Assembly (NCBI GenBank): GCA_002077045.2
Contig: KZ111145.1
Coordinates: 1,500,078-1,564,077 of the forward strand
Source of the DNA: Rachicladosporium sp. CCFEE 5018
Lineage: Eukaryota; Ascomycota; Dothideomycetes; Cladosporiales; Cladosporiaceae
Length of the DNA: 64,000 nucleotides
Direction of reading: 5' to 3'
The first letter of the stretch is position 1; each line of letters starts with the position of its first letter. Positions 51,537 through 61,569 of this stretch are shown piece by piece. The translations under genes and the position numbers were made by a program. The notes under the pieces are model-generated. The model had not been told where the DNA came from. It saw only the letters and a program-made list of their open reading frames with translations, and did not search any database.

Positions 51537-52488
51537 CTTGCGGCGTCCGGTTTTGTGAGGGTAAATGGTGAAGTGATGCTACCGAATTCGGAAAGGGCGT
51601 CTACGTCAGCTACATCAGCAAAAGTGGTAGAATTTGCACTCGTCGTTCCGACTTACCTTTACAACGACGGAGTTGTTTTCGTGATGAAGAGGTTTTTGAG
51701 TTCGCCCTGTGGGAGCCGACCCATTCGAATGTGACTGCCGGAGTGATGGCTGAAGCGGTGTGCAGGCCGGTTGTAGGTACAGCATGTTTAGCGCATCCTT
51801 TGCGCATCGCAAAGGTGCTGCAACGATTGAAGTCGAGTCATGATTCAAAGCAGTCAACCTTACGCTGAGATATGCTTCTCCCTCGCTAGATGACAGCTTT
51901 CAGTGTGTACATTTTCGGCAATGAGCTCTCCGCTATCGTGCTGCTGCTTCAGCGCGTTGAATGCCCCGGATGCGACCATCACGAGCGACATTGCGTGCAA
52001 CGGGTATGAGGTATGTACTGCAGCAGAGCGAGCTATGTATGCATGGGATCGTCCTCGGAGCTTTGTGAACAAAGGTGGGGGAAAGTAGCGAGAATGCTCA
52101 AGCGGTAGGCGATCGCTTACGGCAATGTTGACTCCTACCTGTGCTCTACGTCGCGGAGGTCGGAGATTGGGATGATCTCGGAGCCTTAGATGTGCGCAAT
52201 GTAGTTGGGTACATCTATCTGCATGTCTATCTGTCATCCATCAATTCCTCAAAACCCCAAATCTCGCATCCAGCGGTATCGCAAAATGAATGTACTGCAC
52301 GCAAGCGTGCAAAGAAGTGAATGTAGCTATGTGCAAAGAAGCGAATACTTTTCATGGATCATGTTCGTTCGGAAGCGCGCATATCGAACTAGCCGACAGC
52401 CACAGCTCCTGGCTCGAAGCCATATAATTCGTAAGCTCATGGATCATCGAGACAACGATACCCGAGCAAGCTCAAGGGCTGTTGGAAT
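51537..52488. other. Intergenic, copy B counterpart of 32223-33174
   Basis: No gene supported. It holds the same GTGCAAAGAAG direct repeat (near 52308-52350). Confidence 0.5.
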
Positions 52489-53212
52489 CTACTGCAGAGC
52501 AGTAACGAGGTTTCCAGTGCCGTACTGGATGTTGACGACCGGGTCGGTGGTCAGCGCGGTTTGGATACCGAGCTGGTGCGGGCAGACTGGCAGGCTGACG
52601 CCGTACTGCTCAATGCTGCAAGTCTCGTCCATGCCGTAGGTGCATGCGTTGGGGTTGGCGATGTTGTAGATCGCGTAGTTGTTGGCGAACCACGAGTCGG
52701 ATAGGCAGGCGCTGACGGTGTTCATCGAGTTCGTCGCGCTGAGCGCGAGTTTGCCGTCCTTCTCGTGGAGGAGGTCTGCGCAATTGCTCATGTCGACGTA
52801 TTCGAAGTCCGCAGCAATGCCGCCGCCCATAGTAGGGTCAGTGTGGGCTGGATTACCAGTATTGAAAAAATTCCACGCCGAGTACGAGATGTCGTATGCA
52901 CCTCCAGACTGGTCGACATGGAGAAGATGCAGAGAGCGACCGTTGGCCGTGACCTTGGCGCACTTGCCGCAACCGGGTGAGAGCGGCCAGTACGCGATGC
53001 GGTTGGTGTTGACCTTGCAGCCAAGCACACCGATGGACGAGCCGTAAGTGTCGTGGGGCGTGACAGAGATGCCACTGCGCTTGGTGATCTGTTCCCAATT
53101 AGCGGATTGCTACACAGCGTCGCAAATCGATTCCACTCACAGTCTCAGCTGGGATGACAGCGGCGCTAACAGTTGCGGCAAAGCCAATGAGTGCGGTGAT
53201 GGAGAACTGCAT
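52489..53212 (-). CDS. Secreted protein, possibly barwin/DPBB-like (copy B)
   Basis: Exons 52489-53088 and 53141-53212, 223 aa, same architecture as copy A: a signal-peptide exon, then the mature protein. Differences are few (NYF to NFF, IQYATGNLITALQ to IQYGTGNLVTALQ). All cysteines are unchanged. Nearly all nucleotide changes are silent, indicating purifying selection. Confidence 0.82.
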
Positions 53213-54749
53213 GATTGCTGATTGAAGGAGTGGATTTGGTTCGTGCTTTCTGTCTTGAACTTAAGGAACGACGGGGACAATGCTATATGCAAATGAGTGC
53301 AGTCAATGTAAGTGAATGAGTGAGAATGCCGAAGAGTGGCTAGTAGAGTCCGAGACAGTATGAGAATACGATGAGGGAAAGAAAGCGGACTTGATCGATG
53401 AGAGATATTTAGCAAAGAGCGAAAGTGGAGCGGATGGACTTTGATGTCTCACATGGCGCTGACGCAACCTTGCCTGCAAACTTCACTGCGTGCGTTGAGA
53501 CTGCCGCATGGCAAAGTGAGGGATCGCATGGCGCGAGCCAGCCCGTGCAGTGCTCATTGGCGTCGGCGTGGGAGAGCGGTGCCTCGGTGGAGCACGAGAA
53601 GAGACCGTAAGCCGCGCTGGCCAGAGGGTGAGAGGACCCCGAGGCGACAAAAGTCTGCTTTCCCACAGTCCCACATCGCAATGTAAGGTGGAGTGTAAGT
53701 GGTTGAGACAGGGTGTGGAGATGTAAAGTCCTGACGTCTGGACCGGGTTGCGAGCGTTGCGATCCCTCGGAGCGAAAGGCGGGCCGCTGTGAGTGGGCCA
53801 GGAACGCGGCTGATGTGCTCCAGTTCCTGCAGCGTCCTGCATGACGGACGTGGTAGTGCGATTAGCAGGGGTTTCAGAAAATTGTGTTCCTGAGAATCCT
53901 GACGTTGGCAGCGGCTTCGCTTGGCCCTACCCGCTGCGCCGCGTGGCAGAGACGGTTGGTCCAGACTATCGGCGGAGCTCGCGATCTGGTCGACAACCAG
54001 GAATCAGCAAGACGATGCTTTTGCGGCACTTCATCGACTTGTAGCAGTGGTCGTGCTCTCACAATGCTTCTAATAAATGTCGAGTTGTCGGTGCTGCTGC
54101 GCTTTGCGTGGCGAGAGCTACAGCATAATTGAGGTTCGCGTTGCAGGGGCGTGGACACCCACAGTCGGCGATGTGGTGGCTCGACACTATCGTCTCGAGT
54201 GCGAAAGCGCCATGCCGTGCTCGGATTGCAAAGGATGCATGATTGAGCGAAATCTTGAATGGAACTGTCCTCGCCCACTTGTCGGATCTTGCCCGACTCG
54301 TCCCTTCTATTGTATGCCAAGTCGTTTTCATGCCTGAGGCGATAGCGCTCAACGTCGGCGCCCGGGAACCCGATTTACCCGATTAGGCCGAGATGTTCGC
54401 AACCCACATCCGGCAAAACGCGCGAGCTCCAGCATGCAGTTCGAAGTGGCTTCCCAATGCTGCTCGTGTTTTGGCAATAGCAGATTGGCGCATAGCTCGC
54501 GCCATTGACGTTACTAGGTGAAGACAGTTGGCAAGGCCCGCCTCCGAATGGTAAATGATCCTTCCGGGTCTTCCGAGTCCCCGACTTCGTCCCCTCAGCC
54601 TCATGTTGATGTCTAGAAACAGTATATGGTGTTGCTGTGCCACTGAATAGGATTGTGCTCTCACAAGTAGCTACTTATAACTGGTCTTTCGTCTTCCTCT
54701 CACGTTCCTCAGGTTTCTCCCAGCTAGTTCACCCATTGCTTCCTCGGAC
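53213..54749. other. Large intergenic region, copy B counterpart of 33899-35439
   Basis: Well conserved with copy A as DNA, but ORFs are broken by stops and indels (for example a TAA near 54385). No gene supported. Confidence 0.5.
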
Positions 54750-55725
54750 ATGGCTACCATCTTCGCCCGTCGCCCGCTGGTAACAGCGTCTTCCACAGCT
54801 TTTGCATTCAGCACAGTTCTCTACCTCACCCGGTCTAAGCCTTTGCTTGCGGACTCAGCATATCGAGAACCGACAAAGACGCTTGCATTTCCCAAGTCTA
54901 TGCTCTTCGCGCAATCCCTCACAGTTGTGAAGTCCGAGCAGATCAATCACGATACGAAGAAGATCACGTTCTCGTTACCTGGCGGAGCGAACGAATCGAG
55001 CGGAGTGCCTTCATCTTGTATGTATAGCCGTGAGCTTGCGACTTGAAGGTTGTTGACTAACAGGACCAGCTGCCATTCTGACCCAACACACACCACAAAA
55101 CGCCTGGTTCCCAGTATTCCGGCCTTACACGCCTATCTCATCTCCAGATGACCTCGGTACACTCCAGCTTCTGGTCAAGAAGTATCCATCTGGCCGCGCT
55201 TCAGGTCATCTCCATTCGCTGAACCCAGGCGACAAGCTCATAATCCGCGGACCTCTTCCAGGCTACGCTTACAAGCCTTCCTGGACGCAGGACCGCAGCG
55301 TGATTCTCATAGCAGGTGGTGCAGGAATCACACCCATTTACGGCCTGGCACGAGCGATACTGACCGAGCATGCTGGTGACCGGACGAAAGTGCAATTACT
55401 GTGGGGCGTGAACGGTAGTCGAGATATTGTGCTCAAGGATGAGCTTGAGGATCTCGAACGGCGATTCCCGGAGAGGCTGAGGGTCGTGTATGCTGTGAGT
55501 GGTGATGGTGTGGGTGAGAGTGGGAAGTACAGGAAAGGGTACGTGAACGAGGGCCTACTGAGCGATGCTGTGGGCGAGTGCAGGAGTCAAGGCGCGAGCT
55601 GGGGCGATGAGAAGGGGACTAAAGTGTTCTTGAGTGGGCCACCGAAGATGGAGGACGCGATGACAGGAAAGGGAGGGATCCTGGAAAAGCTTGGGGTCAC
55701 GAAGAAGGAGGTACATCGATTCTGA
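54750..55725 (+). CDS. NADH-cytochrome b5 reductase-like flavoprotein (copy B)
   Basis: Exons 54750-55017 and 55070-55725, 307 aa. RPYTPIS, GGAGITPIY and LSGPPKM are all intact. Replacements sit mainly in the N-terminal targeting segment (AFAFSTVLYLTRSK versus AVAVSTILYLTRPK), which is expected to tolerate change. About 95% identical to copy A. Confidence 0.92.
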
Positions 55726-55831
55726 TCAGCAAGAGACTTGTCAATGACCACTCCCAACGCTCAGAATCATTCCATCCGCTCGCAAACCCCTAGCCGTCGT
55801 CCCTGCCGCTTCTATGTCGACACGATCATAC

Positions 55832-57048
55832 TCACGAGACGAGGTACGCGCTGACGCACCCGTTTGAAGCAGTGTAGCGATTCTTATCCTGGACCAGTCC
55901 GAACTGACTCGTGTCGCTGCACGTTTGCGCATCATTGTATTCCAGGTAGCATGCAGAGCTGTCACCGAAGTAGCCAGAGAACTCGCATCCATTCTGCTGC
56001 GCGCAGAGCACGCAACAGTCGTGGGCAGAGGCGACGCCCTGAATAAGGTGGTCTGTCGCAGCACCGTTGCCTACGTAGAAGCCGTCCGTGCCTATGAAGT
56101 TGTCCGCACCGCATTGCGCATATTCAGTAGCTGTTGGAACATAGATCGTATTTGTCGCAGTAGTGGTCGAGATCACCGTGGTGACGGGTGTCGTGACGGT
56201 GACTACTGTAATCGTGGTCGAAGTGCTGATGGTCGTCGAGGCGTCGATTGGCAGGATTGTACTGGTGATAGGAATGATGCTGATAGATTGCACAGTCGAG
56301 GTGCTTGCGGTGCCAGAAACGGTCTTTGTCGTCTTCGCCGTGGATGTGACTACCTTCGGCACCACGATTGTGACGACGACAAGGCATGCTACCTTCTGAG
56401 GGTACTGTGGCTTTGGATTCTTACAAAGGGACTTCATCTGCGCTGCCCGAACAGCGTTTGCGCGAGCTATCAAGCTGCCGCCGGCCGGCGCTACAGTGTC
56501 AATAATATCGCGTCGCAGCTTACTGGGAGGATTCTTGCCAACGCTGGTTTGTATCGGCGTGAAGCCAGCAGGCGCTGGCACTGTGGAGGTCGAGGAAACC
56601 GTGAAGTCGGTAGACGCCGTGACTACGACGCTGATCGTCACCGTGGCAGCTTCAGTCGTAGCTGTAGTGATGACTGTGGCAGTGTCCGTAAAGGTGTCCT
56701 ATGAAGTGTCAGGCTCAACCCATGGTGGAAACACGAGATCGTAGATACCGTAATCTGTGATGCCGTTATATATACTGTAGATAACGAGATAATGGTGGAG
56801 GTCGAAGTCACTGCTGGCGGTGTCTTAGTTGACACTGGAGTGACGGTCGTCACTTTCGTCGCAGTCTTCGTGTATGTTATCGCAACCGAAGCTGTCTTGA
56901 CTGGAGAGGTAGACTTGGATCCCAAGAACGTTGTGCAGTAGGACTTTGTTGCGGTCGATCCGGTAGTTGCAGGGGTCGTGGTCGGACCCGCCGAGACACT
57001 AGCCGCGAGTGCGGCGAGCACTGCGAAGATGTAGCTGATTGAGAGCAT
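55832..57048 (-). CDS. Secreted mucin-like protein with C-terminal cysteine-rich domain (copy B)
   Basis: Exons 55832-56698 and 56749-57048, 388 aa from MLSISYIFAVLAALAASVSA. The organisation matches copy A: signal peptide, Thr-rich region, a KLRRDIIDTVAP processing-like site, further Thr-rich repeats, and a C-terminal domain with YAQCGADNFIGTDGF, HDCCVLCAQQNGCEFSGY, and ACYLEYNDAQTCSD. The intron keeps its place although its sequence is unlike copy A (donor GTATCT). Cysteines are conserved; the Thr-rich parts are much changed. Confidence 0.82.
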
Positions 57049-57114
57049 CATTGTAGTGATGATGTGAGTTAAAGAGATGGAGCTTTGAGTTCCTTTAGCT
57101 CGAGATGGTAGATC

Positions 57115-57788
57115 TTATACTTCCGTCGTAGCCCTCCATGCCTCGACGACTCCATTCGCGAGAGTGCTAAAGACCGCATTGCGTTTGTCCAGACTCGACA
57201 GTGGCTGGCTCGAGATGAGCTGTTGGAGCCAGCGCTCTGTATGGCATGACCTGAGCGCGCGACACAGAGCCTCGCCGATCCAAGCCACATTACGCTGCTC
57301 ATACCAGCGTTTGAGAGATTCCTGGCCTGCGTTTGGCCGGCCGGGCTGCGATCGTCGGATGATCGTCGGCTGATACCTCGACAGGAGGCTTATAGGCTCG
57401 GACTTACCTTGACGAGCAGCATCAAGTGAACGAAGTGCGGGTCCGCAGCCGACAAGTAGTCTCTGGCGCAGCTGAAGGGAAGGTCTCGAGCCCGAGCGGT
57501 CGCAGCGTATGTGTTAGGCTGTACTCCAGACCGAAGGCGGTGGCCAGACAAGCGGGGGAAAGGAGTGTCTGGCCTTCGGGACGAGACACATCCGGGTCGT
57601 ACTGCAGCCAACAGGAAATGCCGACACCGACTATACCCCAGCAAGGAATATTGGGACACATAGACATGCGTCCATATGCGCGCCCATCTAGTGGTTTGCA
57701 CCCGAAAGCTCCTGGAACCGGATCACACTGCGGAGTCGTCGAAGACCTACAACCCGCACCTACGATACGATCGCTATAGTGAGCTCAT
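57115..57788 (-). pseudogene. Hypothetical ankyrin-like gene, disrupted (copy B)
   Basis: Counterpart of 37844-38518. In the copy A frame there is TAA at 57514-57516 (Tyr codon TAC in copy A), and the upstream part is shifted by one base relative to copy A near 57556-57580. Downstream of the TAA the frame is open and similar: GCGPALRSLDAARQGKSEPI, QESLKRWYEQRNVAWIGEA, ending WRATTEV. So copy B cannot make the 224-aa product. Confidence 0.55.
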
Positions 57789-58663
57789 ATGCTCGACATA
57801 GGATCCCTGTAGTGTATCAAATTAGTCGTCAACAGCCCTAGAGCCAGCCTCGCCCAAGTTCAGACGGCTCTTGATTATCGGGCTAAGATGTGACCGACGT
57901 TGACAGGCTGTGACCCGATCGAGCCGTGTCTAGGGTGTGTGATTGTCTGGTAGCGAGGCTGATTTGCAGCAACTGAATGAGCTTGTCAGCTCCGCCATGT
58001 CTTGTCGAAAAGGAAGCGAGACCGTCCAGACATCTCGCGAACGGTGCGCGGCTCCATGGCTCTGGATGTACGAATGAACATGCTAGCGTCTCAAGTAGGT
58101 CCAGAGGCAAATATCGATCAATCTGATAGGTTTGAGATGCATGGGATGGAAGTGAGGTTGCGCGTCTGGAAGATCAAGCCTGCGGCAATGCCCGCACCTC
58201 ACTGGGAACATGAAGAGAGCCGTTCTGGAAAGCGATGACATTTGCATTGATCATTCTTTCGATCATAAAGTACACGGAGTTTAATCCTGGTACAGTTCCA
58301 AAATCTGTGATAAAGGCGACGTGCCATTGGGCCCTGCCAAGGTAGGCTGCAATGACATGCCTCAGGCACGAACCGTTTAGTTAATGTGTAGAGCACTTGA
58401 CACAGAGCCGCGCACTGAGGCGCTCGACATACCGGGTCGTACAAGCCCGGCCAGCCGTAGTCGGGCTGTACCGTTATACGAGCCTGTTGTACTTGCGCGT
58501 GTGATCAATGGACCCGTAGTCCGGCTGTAATTGTTCCAGCGAACCCCGTTACCTCATCCAAACGGGAGCGCGATGCTGGCCACGCAGCCTTTGACTGGCT
58601 TACCTCATCGGCAAGGTCGCGCCCAGCAGGTTCCTCCATCGAATATCCACAGGATCGATGAGA
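57789..58663. other. Intergenic, copy B counterpart of 38519-39380
   Basis: No gene recognised. Sequence similarity to copy A is high and becomes complete from 58648. Confidence 0.5.
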
Positions 58664-59616
58664 TCAGCGCCCACCAGTAGGCTGACCCATCCTTTCCTGC
58701 AACACCCTCTCTTTCAGCAGATCACCTCCAGTCATGTGCACCTGCTCCATGACAGGCTCTTGCTCCTTCTCCGCTTCATCGTCTCCCTCGGCCTCATCCT
58801 CCGGCTCAGCGGCCGGCCACCCAGCCAGTCGACGCAACACTGCATTCTCCTCTCTCAGCGCGCCGACCTTCTTCCGCCACGGCCCGGCTCCTTCCTCTTC
58901 TCTTGACTTCACCACCTTCCTCATCTCTTCATTCAGTCTGCCTAGACCCGCTTGCCAGTCAGAGTGGACTCGCTGTGCAGTAAGTGTTTCGTCGCGAGCT
59001 TGTGCGAGGAGCTCCGTGTAGTGCTTGTGGACTGCTAGGAGATGCTCGTTCTGGGCGTATACGTAGTTGCGTATGCGCTCGGTTGCTTCTGTTAGGGTGT
59101 CTTCGTAGAGCGATTGGAGGCGGGCATGCTCGGTTGCAGTGTTCTGAAGGGCTGCGATGCGGGCGGTGGCTTCGGAGAGCGAGCGGCGGAGGGTCGTGAG
59201 GGTCGGTGTGTCTTCGGCTTGGGGAGCTGTAGTTGCTTCACGTCAGCGAGAAGAATGGCATGGTGAAAGACATAGACTGCACATACACTGAGCTGTGTCT
59301 CCATTGATGCCAGGCAAAGCTGGTAAGCCAGGTGGATATCTAGCCTATGGAAGCGGTCACTACAATGTGCCTTCTCTCCAACATCACAATCTTCCCACGA
59401 TTGGTTAAGAGCACATACATTCCGCCGCTCCACCTGCTCCAAGCCCTCCTGCACGCGAAGAAAGTCCTCTCGATTCTGCTGCAGCCAGCCAGATAGAGTT
59501 TCCATATTCTGCATCAGCGTCTGCATATCGCTGTGATGCCCTGCTGCCGGCATCCCATTGATACCAGCTGTTGCAGCGTACATGCCTGCGTTTGCTGCGC
59601 CGTTGTTGTTCGCCAT
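58664..59616 (-). CDS. Coiled-coil protein of unknown function (complete)
   Basis: Exons 58664-59226, 59289-59319 and 59419-59616 give 263 aa from MANNNGAANAGMYAATAG. The frame closes exactly with these junctions (the 31-base middle exon is tentative). The N-terminal 30 residues are Gly/Ala/Asn-rich. Two helical coiled-coil stretches follow: QTLMQNMETLSGWLQQNRED (residues 32-65), and a long one from about 90 to 200 with heptads in ATARIAALQNTATEHARLQ, LYEDTLTEATERIRNY, and MRKVVKSREEEG. An acidic patch EPEDEAEGDDEAEKEQE precedes the C-terminus MGQPTGGR. A structural or adaptor role is likely; nothing more specific can be said. This is the intact gene; copy A has only its 3' end. Confidence 0.78.
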
Positions 59617-60054
59617 ATTGGACGATGTTGTGAGCAATGAATCTTTTCCCCAACTGAACAACCTGATCAAGTCAGGTAGAGAGGCAATCAGGTGCCTTCA
59701 TACACCTCCACCTCGCGATCACTAAGACAATCCTCGTCGGAGTCAATCTGAGTCGCTGTTGGACGCAGTGCAGGGTGCTGGCTGCGATAGGCCGAAAATG
59801 GGATTTGCTGAGCTTCACTCGCGTGGTAAGCAGTCTTCAGCGAGTCGGTAGATCGGCAGCGCTTTCTAATATCAGCAATACTGAGGCTGTTAATATCGAT
59901 GCGTTGATCAGCAAGCCAATCTTCGAATTGCTCCTGTTTTGCGATTTCTGTTATAGTTAAGTCAGTGGATGTTCAAGTGAAGTCGCATGTGGGCTTAGAT
60001 CGCGAGGCGCGGAATGGGCCCGCGCTGCCAAGCCCTTTCCGATCTTACTTCACT
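59617..60054. other. Intergenic region
   Basis: About 440 bases between the coiled-coil gene and the next minus-strand gene, more AT-rich near 59880-59960. No gene recognised. Confidence 0.5.
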
Positions 60055-61392
60055 TCAGGGAAATTCACCTTTCGCTTTCTTCTCTGCCTCGTACTCTGAT
60101 CTCAGTTCCTCTCCATAGTACTGCCCATGCTTTGTGAAATAATTCACCGATCGCGTTGATCCTGGAGTGATTGTCCCCGCCAGAACGTCCTGATCTGAAC
60201 CGATCTTGCCGTCAAGCTGATAAGCTTCCAACTGCCTCGAGTTCTTCTTATACTTCTTGATAACCTGAAACTGCTGCTCTCTCTTCATGTCCTGCGCCTG
60301 ATGGAAGAAGGTTGGGTCCTTGATCATCCTGATGTCTGTATCCGGTCCGATGACGCTGGGATAGTTCTCGATGCTGGCAAGATCCTGGTTGCGCATCGAA
60401 TTACTCGCATGATCGAGACACGCTGCATTGAGTTGATTCGTGTCGCGCGTGGCGATGGGATATGGAGGCATCACCGGTGTCTGCGCAACATCGAACATGC
60501 CGTATAGCGTCCGCTCATACACATCGGCGTAGTGCAGAATGTTCGGGTCGTCGGTGGCCTCGTGCACCTTTTCCTCCTCCCTAACCGGCTTCTTTGCCTG
60601 CTTCTCCGCAGCAATCTGAGCAATCGTCTTGGACTCATTGACATCGTTCGTCGATGTCGCTCTCGTCAGTCTCGGCATCGTGGCACGCGAAGCCATCTTC
60701 GGCGTCGGGGGTAGCAGTGGCGACTCAGGTCTAGGTGGAAGTTCGTGCTCTCGTATCTCGCCCTCCTCAAAATCATCAGTCAATGCCGCCGAAGGCAGCA
60801 TTCCCATGGGCTCGACGTCATCATCCCCAAACGTTCTCTGCGGCAACATCTCCACGCCCATACCCCCGAACGACCCCTTAGGCATCGGCTCCATCACCCC
60901 CTCCTCATCCCGCTCAAGCACAAACATCGGCCTTCCCCTCATCTTCTGCTCATACTCCTCCCTCAAATCCGCCTCAGCTTTCTCCAACCTCGCCGTAGCT
61001 TCCGCAGCCACAGCCTTAGCCTTCGCATACCTCTCCTTCCAGTCGTCGTCCAGCAGCTCCTGCTGCCGCTTCTCATTCGCCTTCTTACTGTTCTCAACGT
61101 TCTTCGCCTTCATCTCCTCCGCGATGCGCGCCTTGCGGCGCGCTTGAGGGTCAACGGGGAGGGGGGTGCGACTGCTGCTGCTGCTGCTGCTGCCGCCACG
61201 CTCACGGGATGCCGATGCCACACGGGAATCTCTTTGGGAGTCATATACCTTATGCAAGTTGTCAAAGTACTCCATGTTCATTGCTTTCAGCGGAAGCGCT
61301 GCCTCGCCGCGCTCACGGCGGGCTGCGAAGTCGCGTTTCGTGAGCTCCGCGGTCAGTTCGGCGCCCGTCATTTTCTTGCGGAGACGAGGCAT
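60055..61392 (-). CDS. Charged conserved protein, function unknown
   Basis: 445 aa from the ATG at 61392 (MPRLRKKMTGAELTAELTKR); the open frame extends 23 codons upstream but that part is Pro/His-rich and unlikely. The N-terminal third is basic and helical (EYFDNLHKVYDSQRDS; a long Ala/Glu/Lys coiled segment ERYAKAKAVAAEATARLEKA). A Ser run is encoded by an AGC microsatellite. From residue 280 the sequence becomes conserved-looking: ILHYADVYERTLYGMFDVAQ, TPVMPPYPIATRDTNQLNAA, SIENYPSVIGPDTDIRMIKD, QAQDMKREQQFQVIKKYKKN and STRSVNYFTKHGQYYGEEL. I first considered a SYF2-type splicing factor but the C-terminus does not fit. Probably a nuclear or cytosolic protein of unknown role. Confidence 0.75.
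   Translation of the reverse strand: MPRLRKKMTGAELTAELTKRDFAARRERGEAALPLKAMNMEYFDNLHKVYDSQRDSRVASASRERGGSSSSSSSRTPLPVDPQARRKARIAEEMKAKNVENSKKANEKRQQELLDDDWKERYAKAKAVAAEATARLEKAEADLREEYEQKMRGRPMFVLERDEEGVMEPMPKGSFGGMGVEMLPQRTFGDDDVEPMGMLPSAALTDDFEEGEIREHELPPRPESPLLPPTPKMASRATMPRLTRATSTNDVNESKTIAQIAAEKQAKKPVREEEKVHEATDDPNILHYADVYERTLYGMFDVAQTPVMPPYPIATRDTNQLNAACLDHASNSMRNQDLASIENYPSVIGPDTDIRMIKDPTFFHQAQDMKREQQFQVIKKYKKNSRQLEAYQLDGKIGSDQDVLAGTITPGSTRSVNYFTKHGQYYGEELRSEYEAEKKAKGEFP
61168..61196. repeat. Trinucleotide microsatellite (GCT/AGC)
   Basis: About eight GCT units on the plus strand, read as AGC (Ser) codons in the minus-strand gene, giving a poly-Ser run. Likely length-variable between strains. 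Confidence 0.85.
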
Positions 61393-61569
61393 TGGGGGTG
61401 GTTGGGTGTGGGTGCAATGGTGTGGGACGAGTGGAGGTGAGTGGGTGAGTGAGGTGAACAAGTGAACGTTGTTTACTACGTTCGCTATGAACTGCCAGTG
61501 AAGTCTTGCATGCGCGGCGCGGGGCGGTGTGCTTTCAGCGAATGTTCAGTGTCCCTCCATCGCTCCTTC

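Larger units (their letters stand above)
39832..59014 (+). repeat. Duplicated block, copy B (about 19.2 kb)
   Basis: Collinear partner of 20428-39731. The right edge (58648-59014) is identical to the end of copy A and then runs on without a break into the unique right flank. Confidence 0.95.

Noticed and set aside
20428..59014. True segmental tandem duplication
   Set aside because: Not excluded, but identical ends abutting both N runs and the shared first base after each gap favour an assembly bubble. Kept as the alternative in the findings.
60055..61392. SYF2-type splicing factor assignment
   Set aside because: The coiled Ala/Glu/Lys region suggested it, but the C-terminal conserved part does not match what I know of SYF2.
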